Notes: generated by a model from the letters alone, not told the origin. A DNA stretch of 64,000 nucleotides from Microbispora sp. ZYX-F-249 (GCF_039649665.1 NZ_JBDJAW010000010.1:155539-219538); one strand, 5' to 3'; positions 51,052 through 62,181 are shown, counted from the first letter of the stretch. A program made the numbers and translations.

Positions 51052-52740
51052 CTACGCTTCCTTGATCGCGATCGACAGCGGGTCGAGCACGCCGAAGGGG
51101 GTGACCTTCACGCCGGTCACCCACTTGGAGGTGCCGGCCTGCAGGCCGTAGGACCACAGCGGAATCGCGGGCATGTCCTGCTGCAGCATAGCCTCGGCCT
51201 CCTGGTAAAGGGCGTTGGCCTGCGCGGGGTCGGTGGCGGTGTCGGCCTCGTGGAGCTTCGCGTCGAGGGCCTTGTTGCTGTAGAGACCGTCGTTCGAGGA
51301 GGCGCCGGTCTTGTACAGCGGGTTCAGGAAGTTCTCGATGTGCGGGTAGTCCATCTGCCAGCCGGTGCGGAACGCGCCCTTGATCTTGTGCTGGGTGATG
51401 GTGTCACGCAGCTCGGCGAAGGTGGGCATGTCCTTGTGAACGAACTTCACGCCCGCGTCGGGACCGAAGGCCTGGTTGATGCTGTTGACCGTGGCCTCGA
51501 TCCAGTCCTTGTGGGTGCCGTCGGCGTTGGACCAGATCGGGAACTCGGCCGGCGGGGTGTAGCCCTCGGACTTGGCCTTGGCGAGGAGCTCCTTGGCCTT
51601 GGCGGGGTTGTAGGTGCACAGGTCGCCGCAGGCGCCGTCCTTGAAGCCCTCGACGATCGGGGAGACCCAGCCGTTGATCGGGCTACGGCCCTTGTTGAAG
51701 ATCTTCTCGGTGATCGTCTTCCGGTCGATCGCGTACGAGACCGCCTTGCGGAAGTCGGCGTTGCCGCCGAACTCCTTGTCGTACACCGGGAAGGTCAGCG
51801 TCTGGATGACGCCCTGCTGGCCGTCGATGGCGCGGTCGCCGAGGTCGGTCTTCCACTTGTCGCCGGCGAGGGCGGACGGCGGGATCAGCTCGGTGAAGTC
51901 GAGGTTGTTGGAGACCAGGTCCGCGTAGGCCGCGTTGTCGTCCTTGTACATCTTGTAGACGATCTTCTTGACCTTGGGCTTCTCCGGCCCGGGGTAGTCG
52001 GGGTTGGCCTCGACGATGATCTGCGAGTTGTGGTCCCACTGCACGAACTTGAAGGGGCCGTTCGTGATCGGCTTCTGCGCGAAGCCCTTCGGGTCCTTGA
52101 AGAAGGCCTCCGGCAGCGCCGAGAAGGTCGAGTATCCCAGCTTGGTGCGGAACACCGAGATCGGCGCGGTCAGCGTGACCTTGAAGGTGAGGTCGTCGAC
52201 GACCTCCAGGCCCTCCAGCTTGTCGGTCTCCGGCTTCGGAGCCTCCTTCGGCCCGTCGGGGCCGTCGGGGTCCTGCGTGTTGACCTTGTCGAAGCCCACG
52301 ATGTCACCGAACCAGAAGCTGCCGAGCTGGGCGTTCGGCGAGTAGGCGGTGTAGTTCCAGGCGTCGACGTAGTTCTTCGCGGTGACCGGCGTGCCGTCGG
52401 TCCACTTCAGACCGGGCTTGAGCTTGATCGTCCACACCTTGTTGTCGGTGGTCTCGATCGACTCGGCCTGGTCGAGCTCGGGGGCGGCCGTGTCCGAGTT
52501 GTACTGCACGAGCTTGCTGTACACGAAGTCATTGATCGTGCCACCGCAGGTCTCGTTGATGTTTCCGGGGACGAAGCCGGTCTGGGGCTCACAGCCACGG
52601 ATGTAGACGGTTCCCGAGGCGGCCCGGGGGTTGTCCCCGCCGCCGCTACTACTGGAGCCGCCGCCCCCGCCGCACGCGGCGACGCCGAGCGCAAGCAGCG
52701 CGGTGCCGGTGGCGATCTTAGCGCCCTTAGTCACGCGCAT
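51052..52740 (-). CDS. Peptide ABC transporter substrate-binding lipoprotein (DppA/OppA)
   Basis: This 562-residue extracytoplasmic binding protein is of the SBP_bac_5 class. The signal peptide ends in lipobox LGVAAC with lipidated Cys23 and a Gly/Ser spacer. Mature features include TDGTPVTAKNYVDAWNYTAY, a typical family block, and YNPAKAKELLAKAKSEGYTP near the end. It is the first gene of the operon and the most abundant component in such systems. AGGGAGG precedes the ATG. Confidence 0.94.
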   Translation of the reverse strand: MRVTKGAKIATGTALLALGVAACGGGGGSSSSGGGDNPRAASGTVYIRGCEPQTGFVPGNINETCGGTINDFVYSKLVQYNSDTAAPELDQAESIETTDNKVWTIKLKPGLKWTDGTPVTAKNYVDAWNYTAYSPNAQLGSFWFGDIVGFDKVNTQDPDGPDGPKEAPKPETDKLEGLEVVDDLTFKVTLTAPISVFRTKLGYSTFSALPEAFFKDPKGFAQKPITNGPFKFVQWDHNSQIIVEANPDYPGPEKPKVKKIVYKMYKDDNAAYADLVSNNLDFTELIPPSALAGDKWKTDLGDRAIDGQQGVIQTLTFPVYDKEFGGNADFRKAVSYAIDRKTITEKIFNKGRSPINGWVSPIVEGFKDGACGDLCTYNPAKAKELLAKAKSEGYTPPAEFPIWSNADGTHKDWIEATVNSINQAFGPDAGVKFVHKDMPTFAELRDTITQHKIKGAFRTGWQMDYPHIENFLNPLYKTGASSNDGLYSNKALDAKLHEADTATDPAQANALYQEAEAMLQQDMPAIPLWSYGLQAGTSKWVTGVKVTPFGVLDPLSIAIKEA

Positions 52741-53132
52741 AGTGGATTGGTCCTCCCTCTAAGGATGGGCGTTCGCGCTGGTTAGCACCCGGTTTGCCGG
52801 GCATCGTCAAACCAGCTGACGTCCTGCCAGTCGTCCGGAGCATCCCTTACCGGACGCACCAGAGGAGTCTCCGGCACGTTGCAGTTCGGTCACACGTGCG
52901 TCAGTCGGGCGTCACACACATTCTCGTGAGCCCAACCCTAAATGCCCAGCACGGCATCAAACTCCCCTTTAGAGTACATATACCGACAGAGTGCCGGTCC
53001 TTTGGCCAAGGAGGGAGACGACACCCGCCTCCCGGTCCCCGGACGAGGATGTCCTGGGCTACCTTTGACCAGTCGCAGCCACGTTCGGTGCGACAGCCGT
53101 CCCACCGACCTCCATCCAATAGAGTCCATGCC
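52741..53132. other. Divergent intergenic region between dppA and the ABC-2 permease
   Basis: No reading frame here looks protein-like. An AT-richer patch at about 52960-52985 (ctttagagtacatatacc) could hold the dppA promoter on the minus strand. TAGAGT (53120-53125) ends seven bases before the permease ATG and is its likely leaderless -10. Confidence 0.5.
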
Positions 53133-54038
53133 ATGAGCCAGCCGGAATCCGCGCTCGCGGAGGCCCAGGGTGGCGGCCGAGCCCCGGAGTCGCTGGCCGC
53201 GCTCGCCGAGCGTCACGGACTACGACGCGCCATCGCACGCCCCAGCATGCCCGCCTACCTGCGCCAACTGTGGGACCGGCGGCACTTCATCCTCACGTAC
53301 GCCACCTCGCGCAACGTCTCGAAGTATTCCGAGTCGATGCTCGGCCAGCTCTGGCAGGTGCTGACCCCGCTGCTCAACGCCGCGGTGTACTGGCTGATGT
53401 TCGGCGTCATCCTGGGGCAGAGCAAGTCGATCGAGAACTACCCCGCGTTCCTCATCACCGGGGTCATGGTATTCACCTTCACCCAGCGCACGGTGATCAG
53501 CGGCGCCAAGTCCATCTCGTCGAACCTGTCGCTCATCCGGGCACTCCACTTCCCGCGCGCCTCGCTCCCGCTCGCGTACACCATGCAGGAGCTCCAGCAG
53601 CTCGGCTACTCCATGGCCGTGCTCGTCCTCCTGGTGCTCGTAACTGGGGAGCCGATCACCTGGCTGTGGCTGCTGATCCCCGTCACGCTGCTCATGCAGC
53701 TGGTCTTCAACATCGGCATGGCCATGTTCATGGCGCGCCTGGGCGCGTTCATGCGGGACCTGAACCAGCTCATGCCGTTCATCACCCGCACCTGGCTGTA
53801 CGCCTCCGGTGTCTTCTACGCGATCGACGACAAGACCAGGGAGCTGCCGGAGCTCCTCCGCTGGGTCCTGGAGTTCAACCCCGCCGCCGCCTACATCGAG
53901 TTCATGCGCGATCTGCTGATCTACCAGCGGTTCCCCGAGCGCTGGGCGTGGGTGACTTGTCTATTCTGGGCAGTGTTCGCGCTGATCGTCGGCTTCTGGT
54001 ACTTCTGGCGGGCCGAGGAGAGGTACGGCCGTGGCTGA
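53133..54038 (+). CDS. ABC-2 type polysaccharide export permease
   Basis: This 301-residue membrane component of a polysaccharide or teichoic-acid-type exporter (TagG/Wzm-like) has about six spans. A cytoplasmic N-terminus of about 60 residues precedes YATSRNVSKYSESMLGQLWQ, typical of ABC-2 permeases, and NPAAAYIEFMRDLLIY lies near the end. TAGAGT and a seven-base gap set the start. The ATPase gene overlaps its 3' end by eight bases. No glycosyltransferase genes lie beside the pair in this window. Confidence 0.9.
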   Translation: MSQPESALAEAQGGGRAPESLAALAERHGLRRAIARPSMPAYLRQLWDRRHFILTYATSRNVSKYSESMLGQLWQVLTPLLNAAVYWLMFGVILGQSKSIENYPAFLITGVMVFTFTQRTVISGAKSISSNLSLIRALHFPRASLPLAYTMQELQQLGYSMAVLVLLVLVTGEPITWLWLLIPVTLLMQLVFNIGMAMFMARLGAFMRDLNQLMPFITRTWLYASGVFYAIDDKTRELPELLRWVLEFNPAAAYIEFMRDLLIYQRFPERWAWVTCLFWAVFALIVGFWYFWRAEERYGRG

Positions 54039-54873
54039 GCTGACCGAGGAGCTGTCGCAGGTGGCGCCCCAGCATTCCGAGACGCAGAATTCCGAGACGC
54101 AGACCCCCGAGACGCGCAATCCCAATATCGGGACCCCGACGGTCATCGTGGACGACCTGCACATCGTCTACAAGGTGTACGGCGCCGCGAGCGAGTCCGA
54201 GAAGGGCAACGCCGCCAGCGCCCTCATGCGCATCCTGCGGCGGCAGGGCCGGCCGCAGATGAAGGAGGTCCACGCCGTCAAGGGCGTGAGCTTCGTCGCC
54301 CACCACGGCGACGCCATCGGCATCATCGGCCGCAACGGCTCGGGCAAGTCGACGCTGCTGCGCGCGATCGCCGGCCTCCTGCCCCCGCACAAGGGCGCCG
54401 TCTACACCAACGGCCAGCCGTCGCTCCTCGGCGTCAACGCGGCTCTGATGAAGGAGTTGACGGGCGAGCGCAACATCATCCTCGGCTGCTACGCGATGGG
54501 CATGACGCCGGCCGAGGTCCGTGAGAAGTACGACGAGATCGTGGACTTCTCCGGCATCGGAGACTTCGTCCAATTCCCCATGTCCACGTACTCGTCCGGC
54601 ATGGGCGCCCGGCTGCGCTTCGCCATCTCCTCGGCCAAGACGCACGACGTGCTGCTCATCGACGAGGCCCTCGCCACCGGCGACCGCGAGTTCAAGAAGA
54701 AGAGCCAGCAGCGCATCAAGCAGATGCGCGAGTCCGCCGGCACGGTCTTCCTGGTCGCCCACAACCTCGACGTGATCGAGGAGACGTGCAACCGGGTGAT
54801 CTGGCTGCACAAGGGAAAGATCAGAATGGAAGGCGACCCCCAGGAGGTCCTGGAGGCGTACAACAAGGCCTGA
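54031..54873 (+). CDS. Polysaccharide ABC exporter ATPase (TagH/Wzt-like)
   Basis: This 280-residue ATPase has Walker [11 protein letters not shown], signature YSSGMGARL (a TagH/Wzt-type variant of LSGGQ) and Walker [13 protein letters not shown]. The polar first 35 residues include three 15-base tandem repeats ([15 protein letters not shown]). There is no extra C-terminal carbohydrate-binding domain, so it is of the short form. Together with the permease it exports a lipid-linked polymer, inferred from family. Confidence 0.92.
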   Translation: MAELTEELSQVAPQHSETQNSETQTPETRNPNIGTPTVIVDDLHIVYKVYGAASESEKGNAASALMRILRRQGRPQMKEVHAVKGVSFVAHHGDAIGIIGRNGSGKSTLLRAIAGLLPPHKGAVYTNGQPSLLGVNAALMKELTGERNIILGCYAMGMTPAEVREKYDEIVDFSGIGDFVQFPMSTYSSGMGARLRFAISSAKTHDVLLIDEALATGDREFKKKSQQRIKQMRESAGTVFLVAHNLDVIEETCNRVIWLHKGKIRMEGDPQEVLEAYNKA

Positions 54874-54892
54874 GAGAAACGGAGGGGTGACC

Positions 54893-55429
54893 GTGCCGAC
54901 GCCGCCACCGATCCCGTACGACCATCTGCCCGAGGTGCCCGCGCTGACCGTCGAGAGCGACGACGTACGCGACGGCGAGCGGCTCCCCGAGGCCCACGTG
55001 TTCAACGACTGGGGCATGAGCGGGCAGAACGTCTCCCCGCATCTGCGCTGGTCGGGCGCCCCCGAGGGCACCAGGAGCTACGCCGTCACCTGCTTCGACC
55101 CCGACGCGCCCACGGGCAGCGGCTTCTGGCACTGGGTGCTCTACGACATCCCGGCCGGCGTCACCGAACTGCCGGCGGGCGCCGGCAACGGCCCCGACTT
55201 CAAGGGGCTGCCCGAGGGCGCCAAGCACGCGCGCAACGACTTCAGCACCAAGGAGTACGGCGGAGCGGCCCCACCCCCCGGTCACCCGCACCGCTACCTC
55301 TTCGCCGTGCACGCCCTCGGCGTGGAGTCCCTGGGCGTCGACACCGACACGCCGCCGGCCGTGGTCGGGTTCAACATCACGGCCAACACGCTCGCCCGCG
55401 GCTATATCGCACCTGTGTACGAAACCTGA
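54893..55429 (+). CDS. PEBP family protein (YbhB/YbcL type)
   Basis: This 178-residue phosphatidylethanolamine-binding-protein homologue has the conserved ligand-pocket motif [19 protein letters not shown] and the C-terminal [29 protein letters not shown] is the first family block. The second GTG was chosen, since GGAGG is too close to the first. Bacterial members bind small anionic ligands; the role here is unknown. It follows the ABC exporter ATPase by 19 bases and may be in its operon. Confidence 0.9.
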   Translation: MPTPPPIPYDHLPEVPALTVESDDVRDGERLPEAHVFNDWGMSGQNVSPHLRWSGAPEGTRSYAVTCFDPDAPTGSGFWHWVLYDIPAGVTELPAGAGNGPDFKGLPEGAKHARNDFSTKEYGGAAPPPGHPHRYLFAVHALGVESLGVDTDTPPAVVGFNITANTLARGYIAPVYET

Positions 55430-55490
55430 TGCGGGAGAGCCGCTCGCTCCACTATGATTCGAACGGAGATTCGACGTAGGGGAGGGGCGG

Positions 55491-55661
55491 ATGACCGACC
55501 TGGCGACGGCGATCGACAATCTGGCCGCCGAAGATCCCTCGGAGCTTCCCGTCGGGCTGATCGCCGAGCAGCTCATCGAGCTGCACTGGCAGATGGCCCG
55601 CCTGCAGGCCCAGATCGCCAGGCGCACCCACCTGCGCCTGCATACCGACTCACCGAACTAG
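55491..55661 (+). CDS. Small helical protein (56 aa)
   Basis: This short gene encodes an amphipathic helical protein: TDLATAIDNLAAEDPSELPV then LIAEQLIELHWQMARLQAQI and a basic end RRTHLRLH. The second part resembles the beginning of DUF222/HNH endonuclease N-termini, but that is weak. It has a strong ribosome site (GGGGAGGGGCGG) and a TATGAT -10 about 35 bases upstream, and a terminator follows, so I believe it is expressed. Confidence 0.6.
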   Translation: MTDLATAIDNLAAEDPSELPVGLIAEQLIELHWQMARLQAQIARRTHLRLHTDSPN

Positions 55662-55730
55662 TGCCCCTCCCGCCGACCCTTGCCTCGGGTGAACCTGGGC
55701 GCTAGCGGCACCAGGCCGACAACGCCGGAC

Positions 55731-55760
55731 GGCCGGCGCCCCTCATCAGGGGCGCCGGCC
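55731..55760 (+). terminator. Strong hairpin terminator after the 56-aa gene
   Basis: A perfect 13-base stem, ggccggcgcccct, with loop catc is followed by gctttcgt. It lies 70 bases past the small gene and about 105 bases before the end of the convergent secreted-protein gene. Confidence 0.8.
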
Positions 55761-55864
55761 GCTTTCGTCATCGACGTCTTTCCGGTGGTCCTGCCGTGCG
55801 CGGGGCCTCCGGTGCCGTTCGGCGTGTCGCCTTCGCGGCGGCGACGCGGGCACTCAGGCGTGGA

Positions 55865-56836
55865 TCACCTGCCGTACCCGCCCTGCCGCGCGGTCGGCGG
55901 CGCGACGCTGGACACCGTGCCCGGGGCGGACGAGACCGTGCTCGACGCCGCGGCGTCGGCCGTGGCCGTGGCGGAGGTGGCGAGCCCGGCCGCCGCTCCC
56001 GTCGTCGCGGCGGCTCCCTGCGCCGGAACGTCAGTGGTGCTGCGGACGGTCCTGGTGACCGCGTGGGCGTTGGCGTCGGCCCGGGCGGCGGCATCGGTGG
56101 CCGTCGCCTGGGTGCTGCTCATGGCGCCGTCCGCCGGAGTGTCGCACGGCACCAGCGCCAGCAGGCCGCCCGCGCTGCCGGCGCTCGCCGCGACGGCGGC
56201 CTTTGCGCTGAGCAACACGCTGAGCCTGGCGGTGGCGTTGAGCCCGGCGTGGGCAGCGGCGCCCACGGTGGCGACGGCCGCCGCCGAGGCGTCCACGGCG
56301 GCGGCGGTCTGGCCGGTGACGGCGACGACCGGCCTGCCGACCTGGGCGGCGAGGTCCGCGGCGACGTCCACCTTGGCGGCCACCGCCGCATAGACGTTCG
56401 CGTTGACGTCCGCGACCGCGACCAGGGCGGCCGTCAGGTGGGCCTCCAGCCGGGCGACCACGTTCGCGGTGACGGTGACGGTCGCGTCGGCCAGGATGTC
56501 GGCCGCGATGTCGGCCGCGGCGTTGATCTGGGCGTTCGCCTCGGCCGACAGACCGGCCGTCACGGTGCCGCAGAGCTTCGCGACGGCGACGAGGTGGGCC
56601 CTGATGTCAGCGGTCAGGTTCACCGCCACCTCGGCGGCCGCGTCGGCCTGCGCGGCGACGCCGCTCGCCGCCCCGCCGACGGCCGTGCCCTGCAGATCGG
56701 CCAGAAGCCTCGCCACCGTCGCGACCCGGTGCTCCGTGCACTTCTGAGCGCACACGTCGGCCTGCGCGGGCGCGGCGAGCATGCCGGCGATACCGATCGT
56801 GACGGCGACGACGGCTGTCCTAACCACTCGTTTCAT
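55865..56836 (-). CDS. Alanine-rich secreted protein of unknown function
   Basis: This protein of 323 residues has a signal peptide KRVVRTAVVAVTIGIAGMLA ending AAPAQA. The mature part is extremely rich in Ala, Val, Asp and Asn, with runs such as INAAADIAADILADATVTVT and VNANVYAAVAAKVDVAADLA, alternating in a way that suits long amphipathic helices. Four cysteines (VCAQKC, KLCGT, LVPCDT) may pair. A Thr/Ser/Ala tail ends it. No family is recognised. A coiled or apolipoprotein-like surface protein is one possibility. Confidence 0.7.
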   Translation of the reverse strand: MKRVVRTAVVAVTIGIAGMLAAPAQADVCAQKCTEHRVATVARLLADLQGTAVGGAASGVAAQADAAAEVAVNLTADIRAHLVAVAKLCGTVTAGLSAEANAQINAAADIAADILADATVTVTANVVARLEAHLTAALVAVADVNANVYAAVAAKVDVAADLAAQVGRPVVAVTGQTAAAVDASAAAVATVGAAAHAGLNATARLSVLLSAKAAVAASAGSAGGLLALVPCDTPADGAMSSTQATATDAAARADANAHAVTRTVRSTTDVPAQGAAATTGAAAGLATSATATADAAASSTVSSAPGTVSSVAPPTARQGGYGR

Positions 56837-57174
56837 TGACTTGCCCCCGGTTCATATTCCTTTTCACGAGAGTGGGAATGACGAACCCAAGAACCCCCGT
56901 GCGTCGGCGAGCACGCCGACAAAGACGTCGGCATTTCTATCACTCCCGATCACGGCCGAAAGCCCTGCCGAGCAGGGGATCCACGTCCCGCACCCGCCCG
57001 GAAAGTCGGTATATCAAGCCCCGGACGACCACTTCGCGGTCACCGCAATCCCGCCTCCGGAGAAAGCCACGGTAAACACGACGCCCAGGCCCGGCGACAG
57101 ATCTTTCCGCTCACTTTTAGCGACGCGCCGCCGGACCTCGCGACCCGGCCCACCGGGACCGATCGCAAGGTCGG
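56837..57174. other. Intergenic region upstream of the DUF1707 gene
   Basis: No credible gene is seen. The short inverted pair gtcggcgagcacgccgac (about 56903-56920) could form a hairpin at the 5' side of the secreted-protein transcript. Otherwise nothing is recognised. Confidence 0.5.
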
Positions 57175-57207
57175 CCTATCGCGACATATCTCGATAGGAG
57201 TTACGCT
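57175..57207 (+). promoter_or_regulatory. Promoter of the DUF1707 gene with TATCG-type dyad
   Basis: The dyad cctatcgcgacatatctcgatagg (two halves cctatcgcgaca and tatctcgatagg) has symmetrical ends and lies over the -35 position of TACGCT (57202-57207). TACGCT ends six bases before the GTG start. Dyads built on TATCGCGATA are known actinobacterial operator types, so a PadR-like or other repressor is a reasonable guess. Confidence 0.5.
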
Positions 57208-57213
57208 GGCGGA

Positions 57214-57783
57214 GTGACTCTCTTCACCCCTCATGCGGGCGACGACCCCGCACAGCGCGCTTCGGACGCCGACCGTGACCAGGTCGCCGCCGTCCTCGGC
57301 GAGGCGCTGGCCACCGGCCGACTGACGAGCGTCGAACACGCGGACCGGCTCGACGCCGCCTACAGCGCGGTGACCGTCGGCGAACTCGTGCCCCTGGTCG
57401 GGGATCTGCCCGACGTGGCCCGTCCTCCGGCCACCCCCGCCACGGAGCGGCACCGGGTCTCGGCGGTGTTCAGCAAGATCATACGGCGGGGGCGCTGGGT
57501 CGCCGGGCGGCACACCGAACTCAGCTCGGTCTTCGGGGCGCTGATCGTGGACCTCAGTGACGCGGTGCTGCCCGGCCGTGAGGTGACGCTGGAGCTGAAC
57601 TCCTTCTGCGGCAAGCTCATCGTCACCGTGCCCGCCGACGCAAGGGTGATCGACGAGGGCAGCGCGGTCTTCTCGAAGCGCTCGGTGACCGGCGGGAACG
57701 GCGACGGCGACGGCCCGCTGATCCGCGTCACCGGCAACGCGCGGTTCGGCAAGATCGTGGTCTACCGCAGGACACGTCGCTGA
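57214..57783 (+). CDS. DUF1707/LiaF-like C-terminal domain protein
   Basis: This 189-residue protein has an N-terminal DUF1707 domain: ASDADRDQVAAVLGEALATG and GRLTSVEHADRLDAAYSAVT followed by ELVPLVGDLP. After a Pro-rich link, a cell-wall-stress-type (LiaF C-terminal) beta domain is suggested by ELSSVFGALIVDLSDAVLPG and repeated beta-turn patterns. DUF1707 is widespread in actinobacteria and has unknown function. GTG start, leaderless promoter. Confidence 0.88.
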   Translation: MTLFTPHAGDDPAQRASDADRDQVAAVLGEALATGRLTSVEHADRLDAAYSAVTVGELVPLVGDLPDVARPPATPATERHRVSAVFSKIIRRGRWVAGRHTELSSVFGALIVDLSDAVLPGREVTLELNSFCGKLIVTVPADARVIDEGSAVFSKRSVTGGNGDGDGPLIRVTGNARFGKIVVYRRTRR

Positions 57784-57800
57784 CGGCCTACGATGCGGCC

Positions 57801-58829
57801 ATGCAGCCCACCGGCCGTGCGCTGCCCGTGGCGCTCGACGCCATGGGCGGCGACAACGCGCCCGCCGAGATCGTCGCGGGAGCCGTACAGGCCGTGCGGG
57901 AGCGAGGAGTGCCCGTCGTCCTCGTCGGTCATCCCCGCCTGCTCTACCAGGAGCTGGCCGAGCACGACGCCGTCACCGAGATCCCCATCGTCCGGGCCGA
58001 GGAGGCGCTGGCGATGGACGAGGGCGCGCTGGCGAGCCTGAGACGGCCCCGGTCCAGCATCGCCGTCGCCTGCCATCTCGTCCGGCGCGGCGACGCCTGC
58101 GCGGTCGTGTCCGCGGGGTCGACGGCGGGCGTCGTCGCCACCGGCCGGCTGCGGCTGCGGGCCCAGCCGGGAGTCGTACGCCCCGCGATCGCGGTCGGCC
58201 TGCCGACCCTGCCCCAGCCGACCGTGCTGCTCGACGCGGGCGCAACCGCCGACGCCAAGCCGGAGATGCTGGTGCAGTTCGCCCACCTCGGCGTGGCGTA
58301 CGCCGAGTCGGCGCTCGGCCTGCGACGTCCCCGTGTCGGCCTGCTCACGATCGGCGCCGAGGCATCGAAGGGCAACAAACTCGCCAAACGGGCACACGAG
58401 CTGCTGACCGCCACGCCCGGCATCGACTTCACCGGCAACATCGAGGGGCACGACCTGCTCACCCGGAAGGTCGACGTGGTCGTCGCCGACGGGTTCACCG
58501 GCAACGTGGCGCTCAAGACCGTCGAGGGCACGGTGCGGTACGCCTTCGAGCAGTTCAGAGAGGCGATCGCGGACAGCCGCGTGGCCAGGCTCGGCGGGAT
58601 GCTGCAGCGGTCCCGGCTCCGGGAGCTGGCCGGCCGGCTCGATCCCGAGGCGCACGGCGGGGCCGTGCTGCTCGGTCTCAACGGCACCGTCGTGATCGCG
58701 CACGGCTCGTCACGGGCGCGCGGCGTCGCGGCCGCCTGCGAGCTCGCGGCCCGCCTGTCGGCCCAGGGCGTCGTCGCCAGGATCGGCGAGCGGCTCGCCT
58801 CCAACAACAAGCCGCACCGCCGCTGGTGA
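57801..58829 (+). CDS. plsX: Phosphate acyltransferase PlsX
   Basis: This 342-residue soluble enzyme converts acyl-ACP to acyl-phosphate in phospholipid synthesis. VALDAMGGDNAPAEIVAGAV is the family signature near the N-terminus, and later blocks include LLTIGAEASKGNKLAKRAHE and VVADGFTGNVALKTVEG. TACGAT ends six bases before the ATG, hence a leaderless start. It is not linked to fabH or rpmF here. Confidence 0.93.
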   Translation: MQPTGRALPVALDAMGGDNAPAEIVAGAVQAVRERGVPVVLVGHPRLLYQELAEHDAVTEIPIVRAEEALAMDEGALASLRRPRSSIAVACHLVRRGDACAVVSAGSTAGVVATGRLRLRAQPGVVRPAIAVGLPTLPQPTVLLDAGATADAKPEMLVQFAHLGVAYAESALGLRRPRVGLLTIGAEASKGNKLAKRAHELLTATPGIDFTGNIEGHDLLTRKVDVVVADGFTGNVALKTVEGTVRYAFEQFREAIADSRVARLGGMLQRSRLRELAGRLDPEAHGGAVLLGLNGTVVIAHGSSRARGVAAACELAARLSAQGVVARIGERLASNNKPHRRW

Positions 58830-58880
58830 CCACCGGATAGAGGACGGCGGGCGTAAGCCGCGCGCCGATAAGCTTGACGC

Positions 58881-60602
<1,722 letters not shown>

Positions 60603-60765
60603 GCCCCGCCCGATCATGGCCGGCCGCCCGTTCCTGGGCGGTCCGGCCGTGCCGTTTCGACGGGTCAGGGTCGTCCACGGCGCGCCTCGCCCAAGACTGT
60701 CGCACCAAGCGTCTAGTCTGGCGCGGTCAAGGGAGTGCCAGCCGACCCCTCGGGGAGCGTTCCGC

Positions 60766-62085
60766 GTGAGCATGGACCTGACCACGAGTCCGGACTTCGA
60801 AAACCTGGCCGAGGCCACGGAGCTGCACCGCTACGCCGAGGCGCTGATCGTCAGCCTCGCGGCCGACGGGACGGCGCCCGACCTTCCGCCGGGGATCACG
60901 GACGTGCCGGGCTACTGGCTGGGGCCCGCCGTCGAGGCCCTCGTCCTCATCACGTCCGGCAAGGACGCCCTGGAGCCGCTGGCCCTGGCGAACCAGCTGG
61001 ACGAGCGGCGCACCGCCCTGTTCCTGTGCCTGGCCCTCGCCGTCTGCGGCCACGGCGACCGGATCCACGCCTCCTGGCTCGGCACCGCCTTCGGCGACCT
61101 GTCCGAAGACCGTCCGGTGACCCCCGGCCAGCGGGCGCTGTGGCTCGCCGCCGCCCGCGGGGCGTACGGACCGGTGGGCAAGATCTTCGTGCTGCGCAAG
61201 CTGGACGCGGTCAACGTGCCGGATACCGACGACCGCTGGCTGAAAGCCCTGGTGCCCGGCCTGCCGGAGACGGCCGTGCCCGCCTCTTTGGAAACCTTCC
61301 CCGAGCTGGCCAAGGTCCCCGAGATCGAGCGGTCGCTGCGGGCATCGGTCACCCTGAACCGTCTGCGCGAGCGCTGCACCGAGATCACCTCCACCCGGCA
61401 GGGCGGCGAGGTCACCAAGATCGTACGTGGCACCGTGTGGGCCGAGGACGAGCCGCTGGCCGTGCTCCGCGCCCTGGCGGGCCAGCGGGGCCAGGAAGGG
61501 CCGCTGAGCTCGCTCACCGGGCATCTGCTCGAGGACCTGCGTCCCGACGCCGACCCCCATATGGCGGCGCTCGCCCTGCACGTGGCCGCGCCTGCCGTCA
61601 GGGCGGCCGCCGAGGCCCTCGTCGAGGTCGTGCGGGAACCGCCGCCCGACACCCTGCACGTGCCGATCCTCGGCTATCCGATCACGCTCAGGCCGGAGGG
61701 TCCCGACCAGGAGTCGATGACGGCGGCCGAGCAGCGGCTCGTCACCGACTGCGTGCCGAAGCGCACCCGGCCCTGGGCCGGGTACGTCCTCCTGGCCCTC
61801 GCCGTCGTCGTCATCGCCGCCGGGTTCGTGGTCTCGCTGCCGCTCGCCCTCGTCGGCCTGATGATCGGCGCCGCGGGCGGGCACCTGTTGTGGCGGCATC
61901 GCATCAAGGAACACTCGGACGTGCGGTACGTCCAGACACGGGCCGGCAAGCTCGCCGACCTCGCCGACAAAGCCGTCTGGGCGTTGCACGAGTACGCCAG
62001 GGAGTCCGAGGAGCGCGCCTCCGCCGCCGCCAAGGACCTGACGGAAGTGTCCACCCTCCTGCGCCGGGGCCCGCGGGCCGCGTAG
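60766..62085 (+). CDS. Membrane-anchored protein of unknown function
   Basis: This 439-residue protein has an N-terminal helical soluble part (about 1-320) and two adjacent membrane spans (YVLLALAVVVIAAGFVVSLP, ALVGLMIGAAGGHLLW) followed by a charged helical tail. No catalytic motif was recognised. GTG was chosen because GGGGAG lies seven bases before it; ATG two codons later is an alternative. TAGTCT about 47 bases upstream is a likely -10. The soluble part is presumably cytoplasmic. Confidence 0.75.
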   Translation: MSMDLTTSPDFENLAEATELHRYAEALIVSLAADGTAPDLPPGITDVPGYWLGPAVEALVLITSGKDALEPLALANQLDERRTALFLCLALAVCGHGDRIHASWLGTAFGDLSEDRPVTPGQRALWLAAARGAYGPVGKIFVLRKLDAVNVPDTDDRWLKALVPGLPETAVPASLETFPELAKVPEIERSLRASVTLNRLRERCTEITSTRQGGEVTKIVRGTVWAEDEPLAVLRALAGQRGQEGPLSSLTGHLLEDLRPDADPHMAALALHVAAPAVRAAAEALVEVVREPPPDTLHVPILGYPITLRPEGPDQESMTAAEQRLVTDCVPKRTRPWAGYVLLALAVVVIAAGFVVSLPLALVGLMIGAAGGHLLWRHRIKEHSDVRYVQTRAGKLADLADKAVWALHEYARESEERASAAAKDLTEVSTLLRRGPRAA

Positions 62086-62106
62086 GACGCCTGCACCGCA
62101 GACGAC

Positions 62107-62138
62107 TGTGCCCGCCACCCTCTTGGGCGGCGGGCACA
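62107..62138. terminator. Terminator between the membrane protein and sepF
   Basis: tgtgcccgcc and ggcgggcaca form a perfect ten-base stem with a loop that can partly pair (ccc/ggg). It lies between convergent genes. Confidence 0.75.
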
Positions 62139-62181
62139 GATGCGAACGCGGATGCGCTCCAGGCGATCACACGGATGCGCT

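Noticed and set aside
49765..52785. 1006-codon plus-strand frame
   Set aside because: It is antisense to dppC, dppB and dppA; Val/Gly/Arg/Asp-rich with no protein pattern.
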